From NCBI RefSeq assembly GCF_021295345.1, contig NZ_JAIMJB010000016.1:62000-125999 (forward strand): a stretch of 64,000 nt of DNA. Reading direction: 5' to 3'. A program made the translations under genes and the position numbers. The notes beneath the pieces were generated by a model, which saw only the letters and a list, made by a program, of their open reading frames with translations, had not been told where the DNA came from and did no database searches. Of the stretch, positions 9,444-17,309 are shown one piece after another. The stretch is from Motilimonas eburnea (GTDB lineage Bacteria > Pseudomonadota > Gammaproteobacteria > Enterobacterales > CBDFNC01). Numbering within the stretch: position 1 is the first letter of the stretch; the number at the start of each line of letters is the position of its first letter.

Positions 9444-10352
9444 ATGAGCAGCAAGGCACTTATTCCATTTAATATCATATTGTTAGGGATAAGTCTGGCC
9501 TTGCCTGCTTCGGCTTTTGAATTTGACTGTAAATTAGAAAAAACCAGCCTTCCCCCAGTCAGCGCCGAGGCAGATGCGCTGTTTTTACAAGCACGTAAAC
9601 TGGAGAAGCAGCGTTATCACGATAAAGAGCATGTCACCGCCTTGTATGAGCAAGCCGCCAAGCTAGACCATTGGAAAGCCCTACATAATCTAGCCCGTCG
9701 CTACCGCCTTGGCCTAGGCACTTATCGCAGCGCCGCTAAAACCCTTGAGACCACTCAGCGTTTAATTGAACTGGGCGCCCCTATCGGCTATTACGATTTA
9801 GCCGTGATACTCGAGCGCGGTTATGGGGTTAAATACGACATGGAAGGCGCATGGCTTTACCTGCATAAAGCCGCCAAACTCGGTGAGCCCAATGCCCTAA
9901 TTCGACTGGGTAATCATTACGGTTATAACTTGCCGCGCGAGCAACAACAGAATGATAAGGCAGCAGCTTATTTTAAGTGCGCAGCTCAACAACAATCTAC
10001 CGAGGCTTATTTTGAATATGCCGATTGGTTGAGTGTAGGAGAAGATCGTTACCCTGAATCAATGCATTATTATCAATTGGCCGTTGGTAATGGCATGATG
10101 AAAGCGGCTGTCGCATTAAATGCAGTGTTCTCTTTGGGGTACTACAAATATCAGATAGATGAGAGTGTTGCCAAGCTTTATGATCAAATAGCAGATAATA
10201 TTATAGCCGACCCTGACTTTCGCATCCCCGATATCACGACTCGCTATCCCTTACCCCCGCATCCGGTGCAAGGCTATGGCAGCTTGCCCGACCCAAGAGT
10301 TAAACCGGATTCTAATTCGGATAAACCAGACTCAGATACGGCTCAGGAGTAA
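9444..10352 (+). CDS. Sel1-repeat exported protein, array copy 2 (candidate T6SS lipase immunity)
   Basis: This is the second full unit of the 917-bp array, again 302 residues. The signal peptide varies slightly (FNIILLGISLALPASA). Residues 20-185 are almost the same as copy 1. The stretch from about 185 to 262 is the most divergent of the three copies: EAYFEYADWLSVGEDRYPE replaces EAYYYYAQWLKIGEQRYPE, and GYYKYQIDESVAKLYDQIAD replaces the corresponding copy-1 segment. The tail from RIPDITTRYPL onward is identical to copy 1. It begins 8 nt after copy 1 stops, with its ribosome site (CAGGAG) inside the last codons of copy 1, so translation is probably coupled. Confidence 0.85.
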   Translation: MSSKALIPFNIILLGISLALPASAFEFDCKLEKTSLPPVSAEADALFLQARKLEKQRYHDKEHVTALYEQAAKLDHWKALHNLARRYRLGLGTYRSAAKTLETTQRLIELGAPIGYYDLAVILERGYGVKYDMEGAWLYLHKAAKLGEPNALIRLGNHYGYNLPREQQQNDKAAAYFKCAAQQQSTEAYFEYADWLSVGEDRYPESMHYYQLAVGNGMMKAAVALNAVFSLGYYKYQIDESVAKLYDQIADNIIADPDFRIPDITTRYPLPPHPVQGYGSLPDPRVKPDSNSDKPDSDTAQE

Positions 10353-10360
10353 TCTAAGAC

Positions 10361-11269
10361 ATGGGCAGCAAGGCACTTATTCCATTGACCATCATATTGT
10401 TAGGGCTAAGTCTGGCCTTGCCTGCCTCGGCTTTTGAATTTGAATGTAAATTAGAAAAAACCAGCTTGCCCCCTGTCAGCGCCGAGGCAGATGCACTGTT
10501 TTTACAAGCGCGTAAACTGGAAAAGCAGCGTTATCACGATAAAGAGCAAGTTACCGCCTTGTATGAACACGCTGCTAAGTTAGACCATTGGAAGGCCCTA
10601 CATAATCTAGCCCGTCGCTACCGCCTTGGCCTAGGCTCTTATCGCAGCGCCGCTAAAACCCTTGAAACCACCCAGCGTTTAATTGAGCTGGGCGCGCCCA
10701 TCGGTTATTACGATTTAGCCGTGATACTCGAGCGCGGCTATGGAGTTAAACATGATATCGAAGGCGCTTGGCTTTACCTGCATAAAGCCGCTAAACTCGG
10801 TGAGCCTAATTCCCTAATTCGATTAGGCAATCATTACGGTTATAACTTACCCAAAGAACAGCAGCAAGATGATAAGGCTGGCGCCTATTTTAAATGCGCC
10901 GCTCAACAACACACAACCGAAGCGTATTACTATTATGCACAGTGGCTAAAAATCGGCGAGCAAAGATACCCCGAATCCATGCATTATTATCAATTAGCCG
11001 TTGGCAATGGCATGGCTAAGGCAGCCATCGTTCTCGCCACCGTTTTTTCTGTCGGACAATATAAGTACCTAATCGATCAAGAACAAACGTTGATTTATGA
11101 AGATTTATCAACCAAGATCCGAGCCAATCCTGAACTTCGCATCCCCGATATCACGACTCGCTATCCCTTACCCCCGCATCCGGTGCAAGGCTATGGCAGC
11201 TTGCCCGACCCAAGAGTTAAACCGGATTCTAATTCGGAAAAACCAGACTCAGATACGGCTAAGGAGTAA
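10361..11269 (+). CDS. Sel1-repeat exported protein, array copy 3 (candidate T6SS lipase immunity)
   Basis: Third full unit, 302 residues, with the same spacing and the same GGAG site in the preceding stop region. The N-terminal two thirds match the other copies, apart from small changes (FECKLEK, EHAAKLD, GLGSYRS, KHDIEG). Residues 185-215 resemble copy 1 (EAYYYYAQWLKIGEQRYPE), but residues 225-262 are unlike either sister (ATVFSVGQYKYLIDQ, then EQTLIYEDLSTKIRANPEL). The conserved tail carries two lysine/glutamate changes (SEKPDS, TAKE). This mosaic pattern points to gene conversion between copies with diversification confined to one segment. Confidence 0.85.
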   Translation: MGSKALIPLTIILLGLSLALPASAFEFECKLEKTSLPPVSAEADALFLQARKLEKQRYHDKEQVTALYEHAAKLDHWKALHNLARRYRLGLGSYRSAAKTLETTQRLIELGAPIGYYDLAVILERGYGVKHDIEGAWLYLHKAAKLGEPNSLIRLGNHYGYNLPKEQQQDDKAGAYFKCAAQQHTTEAYYYYAQWLKIGEQRYPESMHYYQLAVGNGMAKAAIVLATVFSVGQYKYLIDQEQTLIYEDLSTKIRANPELRIPDITTRYPLPPHPVQGYGSLPDPRVKPDSNSEKPDSDTAKE

Positions 11270-11277
11270 TCTAAGAC

Positions 11278-11856
11278 ATGGGCAGCAAGGCACTTATTCC
11301 ATTGACCATCCTACTGCTAGGAGCATTGCTGGCCTTGCCGGCTTCGGCTTTTGAATTTGAATGTAAATTGGAAAAAACCAGCTTGCCCCCTGTTAGCGCC
11401 GAGGCAGATGCGCTGTTTTTACAAGCGCGTAAACTGGAGAAGCAGCGTTATCACGATAAAGAGCAAGTGACTGCCTTGTATGAGCAAGCCGCCAAGCTAG
11501 ACCATTGGAAGGCCCTACATAATCTTGCCCGGCGCTACCGCCTTGGCCTAGGCACTTATCGCAGCGCCGCTAAAACCCTTGAAACCACCCAGCGTTTAAT
11601 TGAGCTGGGCGCACCTATCGGTTATTACGATTTAGCCGTGATACTCGAGCGCGGCTATGGCGTTAAACACGACATGGAAGGCGCTTGGCTTTACCTGCAT
11701 AAAGCCGCCAAACTCGGTGAGCCCCACGCGCTAATTCGACTAGGTAATCATTACGGCTATAACTTACCACGCGAGCAACAACAAAATGATAAGGCAGCGG
11801 CTTATTTTAATGCGCCGCTCAACAGATTACAGCGGGGTAAGCTCCTCATCGAGTAG
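11278..11856 (+). pseudogene. Sel1-repeat array copy 4, truncated
   Basis: The fourth unit begins at the same 917-bp spacing and matches the others to about base 11823. It has lost one A (TTTTAATGCGCC where copy 3 has TTTTAAATGCGCC), which shifts the frame at residue 179, and the homology then ends abruptly at CTCAACAG. The out-of-frame reading continues to a stop at 11856, inside the convergent GDYXXLXY gene. The variable region and the conserved tail are missing, so the product would be an exported fragment of about 170 mature residues and is unlikely to be functional. The break marks the right border of the type VI island. Confidence 0.8.
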
Positions 11857-12336
11857 CCTATCAAGTAATAATTCCCCCTTTTGATTAACGCGAAACTCGC
11901 CATACTTGGCGGCTTCGTAGCGCTCGCCGTGGCCTTCTTGGAAGAAATACCCATTGGTGGCCAATTTGACTTGATGACTGCGAATGCGCACTTGCAGCAA
12001 GGTTTCATCGCTGGCAGCATCAGGTCTTTGGTAGATTGACTCTAGTGCAACAAAACTACCGATACGTTGCTCGTTGAGCTTCACCCGCACATAAGCGTTC
12101 AGGTTTTCGCCTTCTGCCGCAGCGCGAATATCCGCTAAAATACGGTAGTTCAAGATCATGTAATCGCCTTGCATTAAGGAGCGGGGATCAACAGGGGCGA
12201 GTTCCAGCCGCACTATCTTACCCTTTGCCAGCCAAGCTTCGCGTTTGGCAATGTCCCAATTGATAAATGCAAGTAGCGCCAGTGTTAGCCCCAGCACTAT
12301 CCCTATGCTGATTTTAACTTGTGGGTTCGACTTCAT
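11827..12336 (-). CDS. GDYXXLXY family membrane-anchored protein
   Basis: The 169-residue product has one N-terminal membrane helix (about 8-25, ISIGIVLGLTLALLAFI) followed by an extracytoplasmic domain with the name-giving motif GDYMILNY at about residues 57-64, preceded by VDPRSLMQ. The biochemical function of this family is not known to me. It is the last gene of a three-gene operon with DUF4401 and DUF2157 proteins. That association recurs in many proteobacteria and suggests a membrane complex. Its start overlaps the DUF4401 stop by ATGA. Its 3' end abuts the truncated Sel1 copy, so the T6SS island ends exactly here. Confidence 0.85.
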   Translation of the reverse strand: MKSNPQVKISIGIVLGLTLALLAFINWDIAKREAWLAKGKIVRLELAPVDPRSLMQGDYMILNYRILADIRAAAEGENLNAYVRVKLNEQRIGSFVALESIYQRPDAASDETLLQVRIRSHQVKLATNGYFFQEGHGERYEAAKYGEFRVNQKGELLLDRLLDEELTPL

Positions 12337-13427
12337 AGGGCCTCCTTAGCATGGGGCTCGCTGGGTGTTGGCAAATAACGACTTAAGGCCCAACGCGCCA
12401 AGAGTAACAAGGCTCCTAACGCGGTTAGTAACAGGGATTTTTCTAACAAACTCACGGTTAATGAATAGTAATAGGCGCTGATAAACAGCGGGATGCTAAA
12501 TATAGCCAGGGCGGTCATTAACTTATCTCGCAACTGTAAGCCTAGCAGGATAAACAACATGGCCGAGCTTAATCCGCTTAAGGGCACGGCTAATAATCCG
12601 ATGACAACGACGGCGGCAATTGCGCTAAGGGCAACAGGGCTATTAAGCACCATCCCTTGTTGCTGCAATAGGGTTCGCACTATCACTAAACTGGCTAATA
12701 AACTTAATGACCAAGGCAGTAGCCAAGCCCAAATAGAAAGGGAGCCAAGGGTTTCGCTAAACAAATCCCAATCTTGCCCACCCAAGCTTAACACCCCTTG
12801 TGCTAACAAGGTCCAGCTTACAAAGGCATATGCCAAGGTGACACACCGCGCATAATGCACGCCTTGGCGCACGCGATTAAGGCAAAACAGGATTGCCAAT
12901 AACAACATAATAAGGGGCATGATAGTGAGCCAATGCCACAGGTATAGCAGCCCAGAAATACAAAAGGCGATGCCTAATCCATTTAAAAACACATTTAAGC
13001 GGTTATTGATCAACAAGGTATGTAAGCACAGAACGAGGCCAAAACAGATAAACCAAGCCAACTCATTGCGATAATCAAAGATTTCAGCCAATCCCCAGCC
13101 AACCGCCAGTAATCCACTGACACCGAACACAAACGCAAGCTGCTGCACAAACACTTGTTGCTGTTGTTGACGATCCAATGCGACGCCCAAGGCCACAAAC
13201 ACAGCCCCAATCACGACAATGCCTTGATTAATCCGTTCATCAAATAGCAAAGCCAAAAAACTGGCCATAAAACCTAACAAGAACCATGCCGCCACCCAAC
13301 CGGCAAAGCCTTGCAATATACTTAAATACCAAGGGGGTTGTAACGGCGGTTGCGGGGGCTCCGCTTCAATTGATACACATTGCTCTCGCTGTAATCGTTG
13401 CCAAAGCTCGGATTGTTCCCTACTCAT
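12333..13427 (-). CDS. DUF4401 polytopic membrane protein
   Basis: The product has about 364 residues: a short soluble N-terminus with several prolines (EPPQPPLQPPWYLS), then roughly ten hydrophobic helices through the rest. I chose ATG 13427 (MSREQSEL) over an upstream ATG at 13448 because AGGAGG lies 6-7 nt before it. This start makes an ATGAGTAG overlap with the DUF2157 stop. No catalytic motif is visible. It sits between the DUF2157 and GDYXXLXY genes and should be translated with them. Function is unknown; a role in inner-membrane organisation or transport is only a guess from topology. Confidence 0.82.
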   Translation of the reverse strand: MSREQSELWQRLQREQCVSIEAEPPQPPLQPPWYLSILQGFAGWVAAWFLLGFMASFLALLFDERINQGIVVIGAVFVALGVALDRQQQQQVFVQQLAFVFGVSGLLAVGWGLAEIFDYRNELAWFICFGLVLCLHTLLINNRLNVFLNGLGIAFCISGLLYLWHWLTIMPLIMLLLAILFCLNRVRQGVHYARCVTLAYAFVSWTLLAQGVLSLGGQDWDLFSETLGSLSIWAWLLPWSLSLLASLVIVRTLLQQQGMVLNSPVALSAIAAVVVIGLLAVPLSGLSSAMLFILLGLQLRDKLMTALAIFSIPLFISAYYYSLTVSLLEKSLLLTALGALLLLARWALSRYLPTPSEPHAKEAL

Positions 13428-14454
13428 CGTTAGCCTCCTGTTCGCCAAGGTCAGCGTTAAAGCGTCCGCGTACTGAGGTTAACCAAACCGAGATCCCCGC
13501 CGTGGCAGCCACGATGTAGAAGGTTAAAAAGAAAAAACCGCCTAGCTCATCACCATGATCGAACAACCTTACCCCCAACCAAACGGTGCTCACGCCAATG
13601 GCACTAAAACACACCAAGGCCAGTGGTAATAATTGTTTAAACACAAAGCGAGATAAACCAAACACCAGGGCGGCATAGATTAAATAAAAGCTCAGGGAGG
13701 GAGACTGGGATGAAGGTATATCTAACGCTTGCCAGCAGCCATACCAAGTCAGCGCCACCAGCGCCAGTAAGATACTCAGAGATTGGCAAATCGGCGCGGT
13801 CAGGCGCTGGATTTGGCGCTGCTGAGCAAAATAAAAACCAAGGTAAAGCGCCCCATTAACAAAACTGACGGCAACCAAAACAAACACATAGTTGCCAAAT
13901 AACCACCAACTCTGTGGCCAAGTATTAAGATAGAGCACTAAGCTTACATTCACCAAGGCCACCAGCTTAAGCCAAAGCAAATCAAACCCCGCCAGCCAAG
14001 CCAGCGGTAATAAGCACAGCGACCACATCGCAAATAGCTGCCAAGGATCGGCGCCGGTTTGATAGGTTTGCCCCACCAGTGCCAGTAAAGCCCCAATCAT
14101 AAAGCTTAAGCCCAGCAAAGCGGCATTGGCCTTGGTTGCCCCCAAACCACGGGGATTATTTTCTCGCTCTTGCCAGCGCAGCCAACCATAAGCCAAAGCA
14201 CACAGCAATAAGGCGCCTTGCACTAAGGCAAACTTGCCCAATTTGCTTAAATCTTGCCAGTTAAAGGCGAAAAAGATGATCACCCCAGCGCTGACAAATA
14301 ACACACCAAACCAAAGCAACAACAGGTCAATCACCTCACGCCACGCCACCTCGGGCTCGGCTTGCTCGGCCTGTGCCAGCGCCTTAGGCAACTGCTCGGC
14401 CTTAATGTCACCTTGTTGATACCAAGCCCAAACTTGGTCACTCAGATTACTCAT
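13420..14454 (-). CDS. DUF2157 polytopic membrane protein
   Basis: The 344-residue product opens with a helical cytosolic segment typical of DUF2157 (SDQVWAWYQQGDIKAEQLPKAL) and continues with about ten membrane helices (for example LLLLWFGVLFVSAGVIIFFAF, then a WQ pair). It ends in a charged tail, GEQEANDE. It is the promoter-proximal gene of the DUF2157, DUF4401, GDYXXLXY operon; a GGGG site precedes the ATG. No enzymatic residues are recognised. The spacer of 110 bp to the toxin gene on the same strand holds no gene. Confidence 0.82.
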   Translation of the reverse strand: MSNLSDQVWAWYQQGDIKAEQLPKALAQAEQAEPEVAWREVIDLLLLWFGVLFVSAGVIIFFAFNWQDLSKLGKFALVQGALLLCALAYGWLRWQERENNPRGLGATKANAALLGLSFMIGALLALVGQTYQTGADPWQLFAMWSLCLLPLAWLAGFDLLWLKLVALVNVSLVLYLNTWPQSWWLFGNYVFVLVAVSFVNGALYLGFYFAQQRQIQRLTAPICQSLSILLALVALTWYGCWQALDIPSSQSPSLSFYLIYAALVFGLSRFVFKQLLPLALVCFSAIGVSTVWLGVRLFDHGDELGGFFFLTFYIVAATAGISVWLTSVRGRFNADLGEQEANDE

Positions 14455-14564
14455 CTAACATCCCCTATCCGGCTAGTTATGCCAGTTAACTCACTGATCA
14501 TATTAGCGCTTATTGATGAGGGATGTAATAGAGATAATATTGGTTTGTCAGATGAACAGAGAGC

Positions 14565-14957
14565 CTACTTGATACTCAACAAGTATTGTGCATAAAGGAC
14601 GTCAGCAAAATCCGCTTCGTCAATTTCACGAATGACTAAATCCCGCACCGCATTTGCCAACAATTCATTGTCTTGTGTTAACTCGAAATCATTAAGAGAT
14701 AAGTATTCTAATGCTACCGCTAGGCCTGTGCGCTTGTTGGCATCGGGGCATGCATGTGACATGGCAATACTAGCTGTGTATTTAGCGGCAATTTCAAAAA
14801 CATCATCCAAACCTTGATAGACGATTGCGTTATCAATCCGACTTAATGCACCTTGAAGTTTAGGGATATCCACAGCCCCTTTCATTCCCGGTTCAGTCGC
14901 AAGGATGATAGCGTTGATTTCGATAACGCGTTCAAACGGGAAGCAAATGATATTCAT
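14565..14957 (-). CDS. doc: Doc (death-on-curing) family toxin, Fic fold
   Basis: The 130-residue product carries HACPDANKRT at residues 68-77, which fits the Doc signature HxF-x-D-x-NKR with Cys in place of the usual Phe. Doc toxins have a truncated Fic fold and phosphorylate elongation factor Tu, stopping translation. Length and the flanking helices (KYTASIAMS, GLAVALEYLSLNDFEL) fit the family. The gene overlaps its upstream partner as TAATG, the normal antitoxin-toxin coupling. All key residues (His68, Asp72, Asn74, Lys75, Arg76) are present, so it is likely active. Confidence 0.88.
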   Translation of the reverse strand: MNIICFPFERVIEINAIILATEPGMKGAVDIPKLQGALSRIDNAIVYQGLDDVFEIAAKYTASIAMSHACPDANKRTGLAVALEYLSLNDFELTQDNELLANAVRDLVIREIDEADFADVLYAQYLLSIK

Positions 14958-15127
14958 TACATATCAGCCAACTTTTGGAATGTTTTAGGGTGGGTTCTTA
15001 ACGCCAACTTGGTTTCTGATTTGACGATCTGCCGCCCAAAGTCACCCGACAGATCCAGCTGCTTTGTCGCCTTAATCTTTGGCCGAACAACCGCGTCAAC
15101 GCCATAAGCTTCAATTTTTTTATTCAT
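14957..15127 (-). CDS. Small antitoxin partner of Doc (56 residues)
   Basis: From ATG 15127 a 56-residue protein reads MNKKIEAYGVDAVVRPKIKA and ends FQKLADM. A strong ribosome site (AAGGTG) lies 7 nt upstream, and its stop overlaps the doc start (TAATG). Position, size and coupling identify it as the antitoxin. It is shorter than classical Phd and I cannot see a clear Phd DNA-binding domain. The C-terminal half (SETKLALRTHPKTFQKLA) would be the toxin-binding part by analogy with Phd. TA operons usually autorepress, but no obvious operator is visible upstream. Confidence 0.75.
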   Translation of the reverse strand: MNKKIEAYGVDAVVRPKIKATKQLDLSGDFGRQIVKSETKLALRTHPKTFQKLADM

Positions 15128-15663
15128 CACATGTCACCTTAACTATTTTCACATTAGTATAGTGCACAGAAAGTGACGCCTGATGCAATAGGCACGCTTT
15201 TTAACAACGCGGAATCACAGCCAACTGCTCTCATTTTGCGTCAATATCAGTTAACTACACAATCCGCAGGCGAGCTGTTATCCCTTGGCCAGCGCAGGTC
15301 TGGTTTTGTCAGATCCAGCGTAATAAAGTCTAAGCCCTCGCTTATGTTAGCCGGTGGTAAGTCGGTTTATGGTACATGCTTATAAGAGAACCTGATACTG
15401 ATTGCATTGAAAAATTAGCCTAGCATTGAGACCAAATATCGACTTTCAACACAATCAGAACATCGGCATCAGGTTGCCTAACACTTATAAAACATTTATT
15501 AAATTACCTATCAGTGACTTATGTTGTAATAAAACGTTCTATTAAGAACGGGGCTAGCCAAAACTGAAATTTAATTATTCAATGAGTAAGCCTCACATTT
15601 GATCTCAATTTACTCACCGTTCAGCAACATGGTTTTATGGTATTTATAATATAGTTTATTTGA
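15128..15663. other. Spacer with M60-peptidase 3' remnant and a small hairpin
   Basis: Apart from the antitoxin promoter region, this stretch contains a 111-bp fragment of the M60 peptidase 3' end (15258-15368, listed separately). It also has a 6-bp hairpin CGTTCT-ATTA-AGAACG at 15535-15550 downstream of the next minus-strand gene. No intact gene is seen. Confidence 0.6.
15258..15368 (-). repeat. 111-bp direct repeat: copy of the M60 peptidase gene 3' end (left copy)
   Basis: Bases 15258-15368 match 24431-24541 with 3 differences in 111 (all T here, C there), in the same orientation. Read on the minus strand the fragment encodes TDLPPANISEGLDFITLDLT and continues LRWPRDNSSPADC, the C-terminus of the M60 peptidase. 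No other part of that gene remains here, so it is a gene relic or a recombination scar. Confidence 0.9.
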
Positions 15664-16362
15664 CTACTCCCTTTCAATAATGGCTGTGCCATTACTATTA
15701 ACAAAGACAATATATGAATCACCGGCTGTAGCTTTGCTGCACAATGTGATTGGATGTTTATCAAACTTAAGGTCGTCGCAGTTTTCAGTGGAAATATAAC
15801 TACTTAAAACTCCTTTTTTTACATTGGTTAGAAGGGTCTTCCCATTGTAAACAGCGACATCCTTGTCTGAAAAAACACGGACTGAATACTTACCTAGCAA
15901 ATTAAGGCGTTCTTTTAAAATCAACTCTATTTTTCTTTTTCCATTATCTACCCAAGATACCAACCAATATCGTTGATTTTTCGCCACCTCTGCTTTCACT
16001 GATGTGTTTTTAGTTTTTGTATTGGCATCGGTTATTGAAAAAGTATGCTTAACATCTCCAGTCCAAGATAACTCTTTCGCTTGGTGTGAACTAAAGCGTA
16101 AAACACTACCTAATTGGTTATTCAACTTGTACCTTTCATTTTTATTATTCGACGTTGTATGATATAAAATGACATTCTCATCGGTCGAGTTAACGAAAGT
16201 AACGCTTGCCCTACTAATCTCCTTTTTTATATCTTCACCACCACAAAGCTCACTACCACCTATACAATGGCTATCACAACCAGCAATAATAAATAAGCAC
16301 ACAACAACCATTAAAACATTAAAGCAAAAACTACAAACCCTATTCACATTTACACCCACCAT
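15664..16362 (-). CDS. Putative lipoprotein of unknown function
   Basis: The 232-residue product has a lipoprotein signal with lipobox IIAGC (Cys29), so it should be anchored in the outer or inner membrane. The mature part starts with a Cys-containing segment (HCIGGSELCGGE) and then forms a beta-rich region (ASVTFVNSTDENVILYHTT), possibly Ig-like; two further cysteines are near the C-terminus (TENCDDL, ITLCSK). I recognise no family. The ATG at 16362 has only a poor ribosome site. The gene is AT-rich compared with its neighbours and lies inside the segment bounded by the M60 3'-end repeats, which suggests acquired DNA. Confidence 0.65.
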   Translation of the reverse strand: MVGVNVNRVCSFCFNVLMVVVCLFIIAGCDSHCIGGSELCGGEDIKKEISRASVTFVNSTDENVILYHTTSNNKNERYKLNNQLGSVLRFSSHQAKELSWTGDVKHTFSITDANTKTKNTSVKAEVAKNQRYWLVSWVDNGKRKIELILKERLNLLGKYSVRVFSDKDVAVYNGKTLLTNVKKGVLSSYISTENCDDLKFDKHPITLCSKATAGDSYIVFVNSNGTAIIERE

Positions 16363-16615
16363 TTAAAAAATATTTTTCAACAGGTTAATCAAAGCCCACC
16401 AGAACACTCCTGAAACACAGCAGGTACACACAAAAGATATAATGAAACGTCTTTCCATATTCCCTCTCCTTTTAGCATCTAGTTTGAACAAATCAATGAT
16501 AAATTTGAATTGCACATATCTGTAATTGATAGCGTTCACTACCGTGATTTAGAATGAAAAGGTCTAATTTTAATTAGGAACAACACGAGCCATATGGATA
16601 ATAATTGGAGATTTG

Positions 16616-17146
16616 ATGTTTCAAGTAATTAGGGCCATCACCTTTACCGGTGTGATTGGAATCGGTTTGGTGAACCCGGTAATTGCTCAAGTATGCTACC
16701 CACTTATTGCTAAAACAGCACCTTCTTCAAGGTATGCTTTTGAAAACAATAATCCTGATGAGTTAATCATTATTGATAAACAAACCCAACTTCAATGGTA
16801 TCGATGCCCTATTGGAATGTCTGGTAAGAATTGCGAACACGGAATGGCCCGACACATGTTGTGGGAGGAAGCGCTATCGTATACCAAGATGATTAATATC
16901 AAAGGCTACGCGGGTTATCATGATTGGAGGGTGCCTACTATTAAAGAATTGAGCAGTCTTATTGAATATGCTTGTTACAAGCCAGCAATCAACATCAGTT
17001 CTTTTCCAAATACTTCACAAGATATTTTTTGGTCATCCTCTGCAGAGCAAAACTCAGGTAGCCATGCTTGGGGCCTCAATTTCTCCAACGGTTTTACCGA
17101 ATTTACACCTCGTTATCACTATGGTCGAGTAAGACTGGTCAGATAG
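16616..17146 (+). CDS. Exported DUF1566 (Lcl C-terminal) domain protein
   Basis: The product has 176 residues. A signal peptide is followed by QVCYPLI. The body has the Lcl_C/DUF1566 pattern, a fold related to C-type lectins: LQWYRCPIG, WEEALSYTKMINIKGYAGYHDWRVPTIKEL cut into its usual blocks, then IFWSSSA, WGLNFSNGF and a terminal RVRLVR. Such domains occur in cell-surface proteins; no enzymatic role is established. I set the start at ATG 16616, five bases after TTGGAG, rather than the adjacent TTG codon at 16613. It stands alone, followed by the LuxR-type gene. Confidence 0.8.
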   Translation: MFQVIRAITFTGVIGIGLVNPVIAQVCYPLIAKTAPSSRYAFENNNPDELIIIDKQTQLQWYRCPIGMSGKNCEHGMARHMLWEEALSYTKMINIKGYAGYHDWRVPTIKELSSLIEYACYKPAINISSFPNTSQDIFWSSSAEQNSGSHAWGLNFSNGFTEFTPRYHYGRVRLVR

Positions 17147-17309
17147 GCTAGGCTATAAGCAAATCCCACCTGATGCGAGCAGTTGAACAAAAATAGTAAC
17201 ATTTAAGTAAAAAAATTGGCATTTTCCGTAAAATATAGCGCTCCCGCATACCCTTATATTCATTCATATGTATTATTGGTACTGGTAATAATTATTCGGA
17301 ATTATATTT

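Larger units (their letters stand above)
8420..11823 (+). repeat. Direct tandem array of Sel1 immunity-type genes, 917-bp period
   Basis: Starts at 8527, 9444, 10361 and 11278 are each exactly 917 bases apart. The array begins with a 3' fragment of a unit (about 8420-8526) and ends with a 5' fragment (11278-11823). The junction octamer TCTAAGAC between stop and next ATG is conserved. This is the pattern left by unequal crossing-over. Confidence 0.9.

Noticed and set aside
14362..14595. 77-codon plus-strand frame between the DUF2157 and doc genes
   Set aside because: It overlaps both genes antisense and has no ribosome site or known similarity.
15462..15500. GCCTAAC sequence resembling half of an integron attC site near the toxin-antitoxin genes
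   Set aside because: No matching GTTAGGC partner or stem structure lies within a suitable distance.
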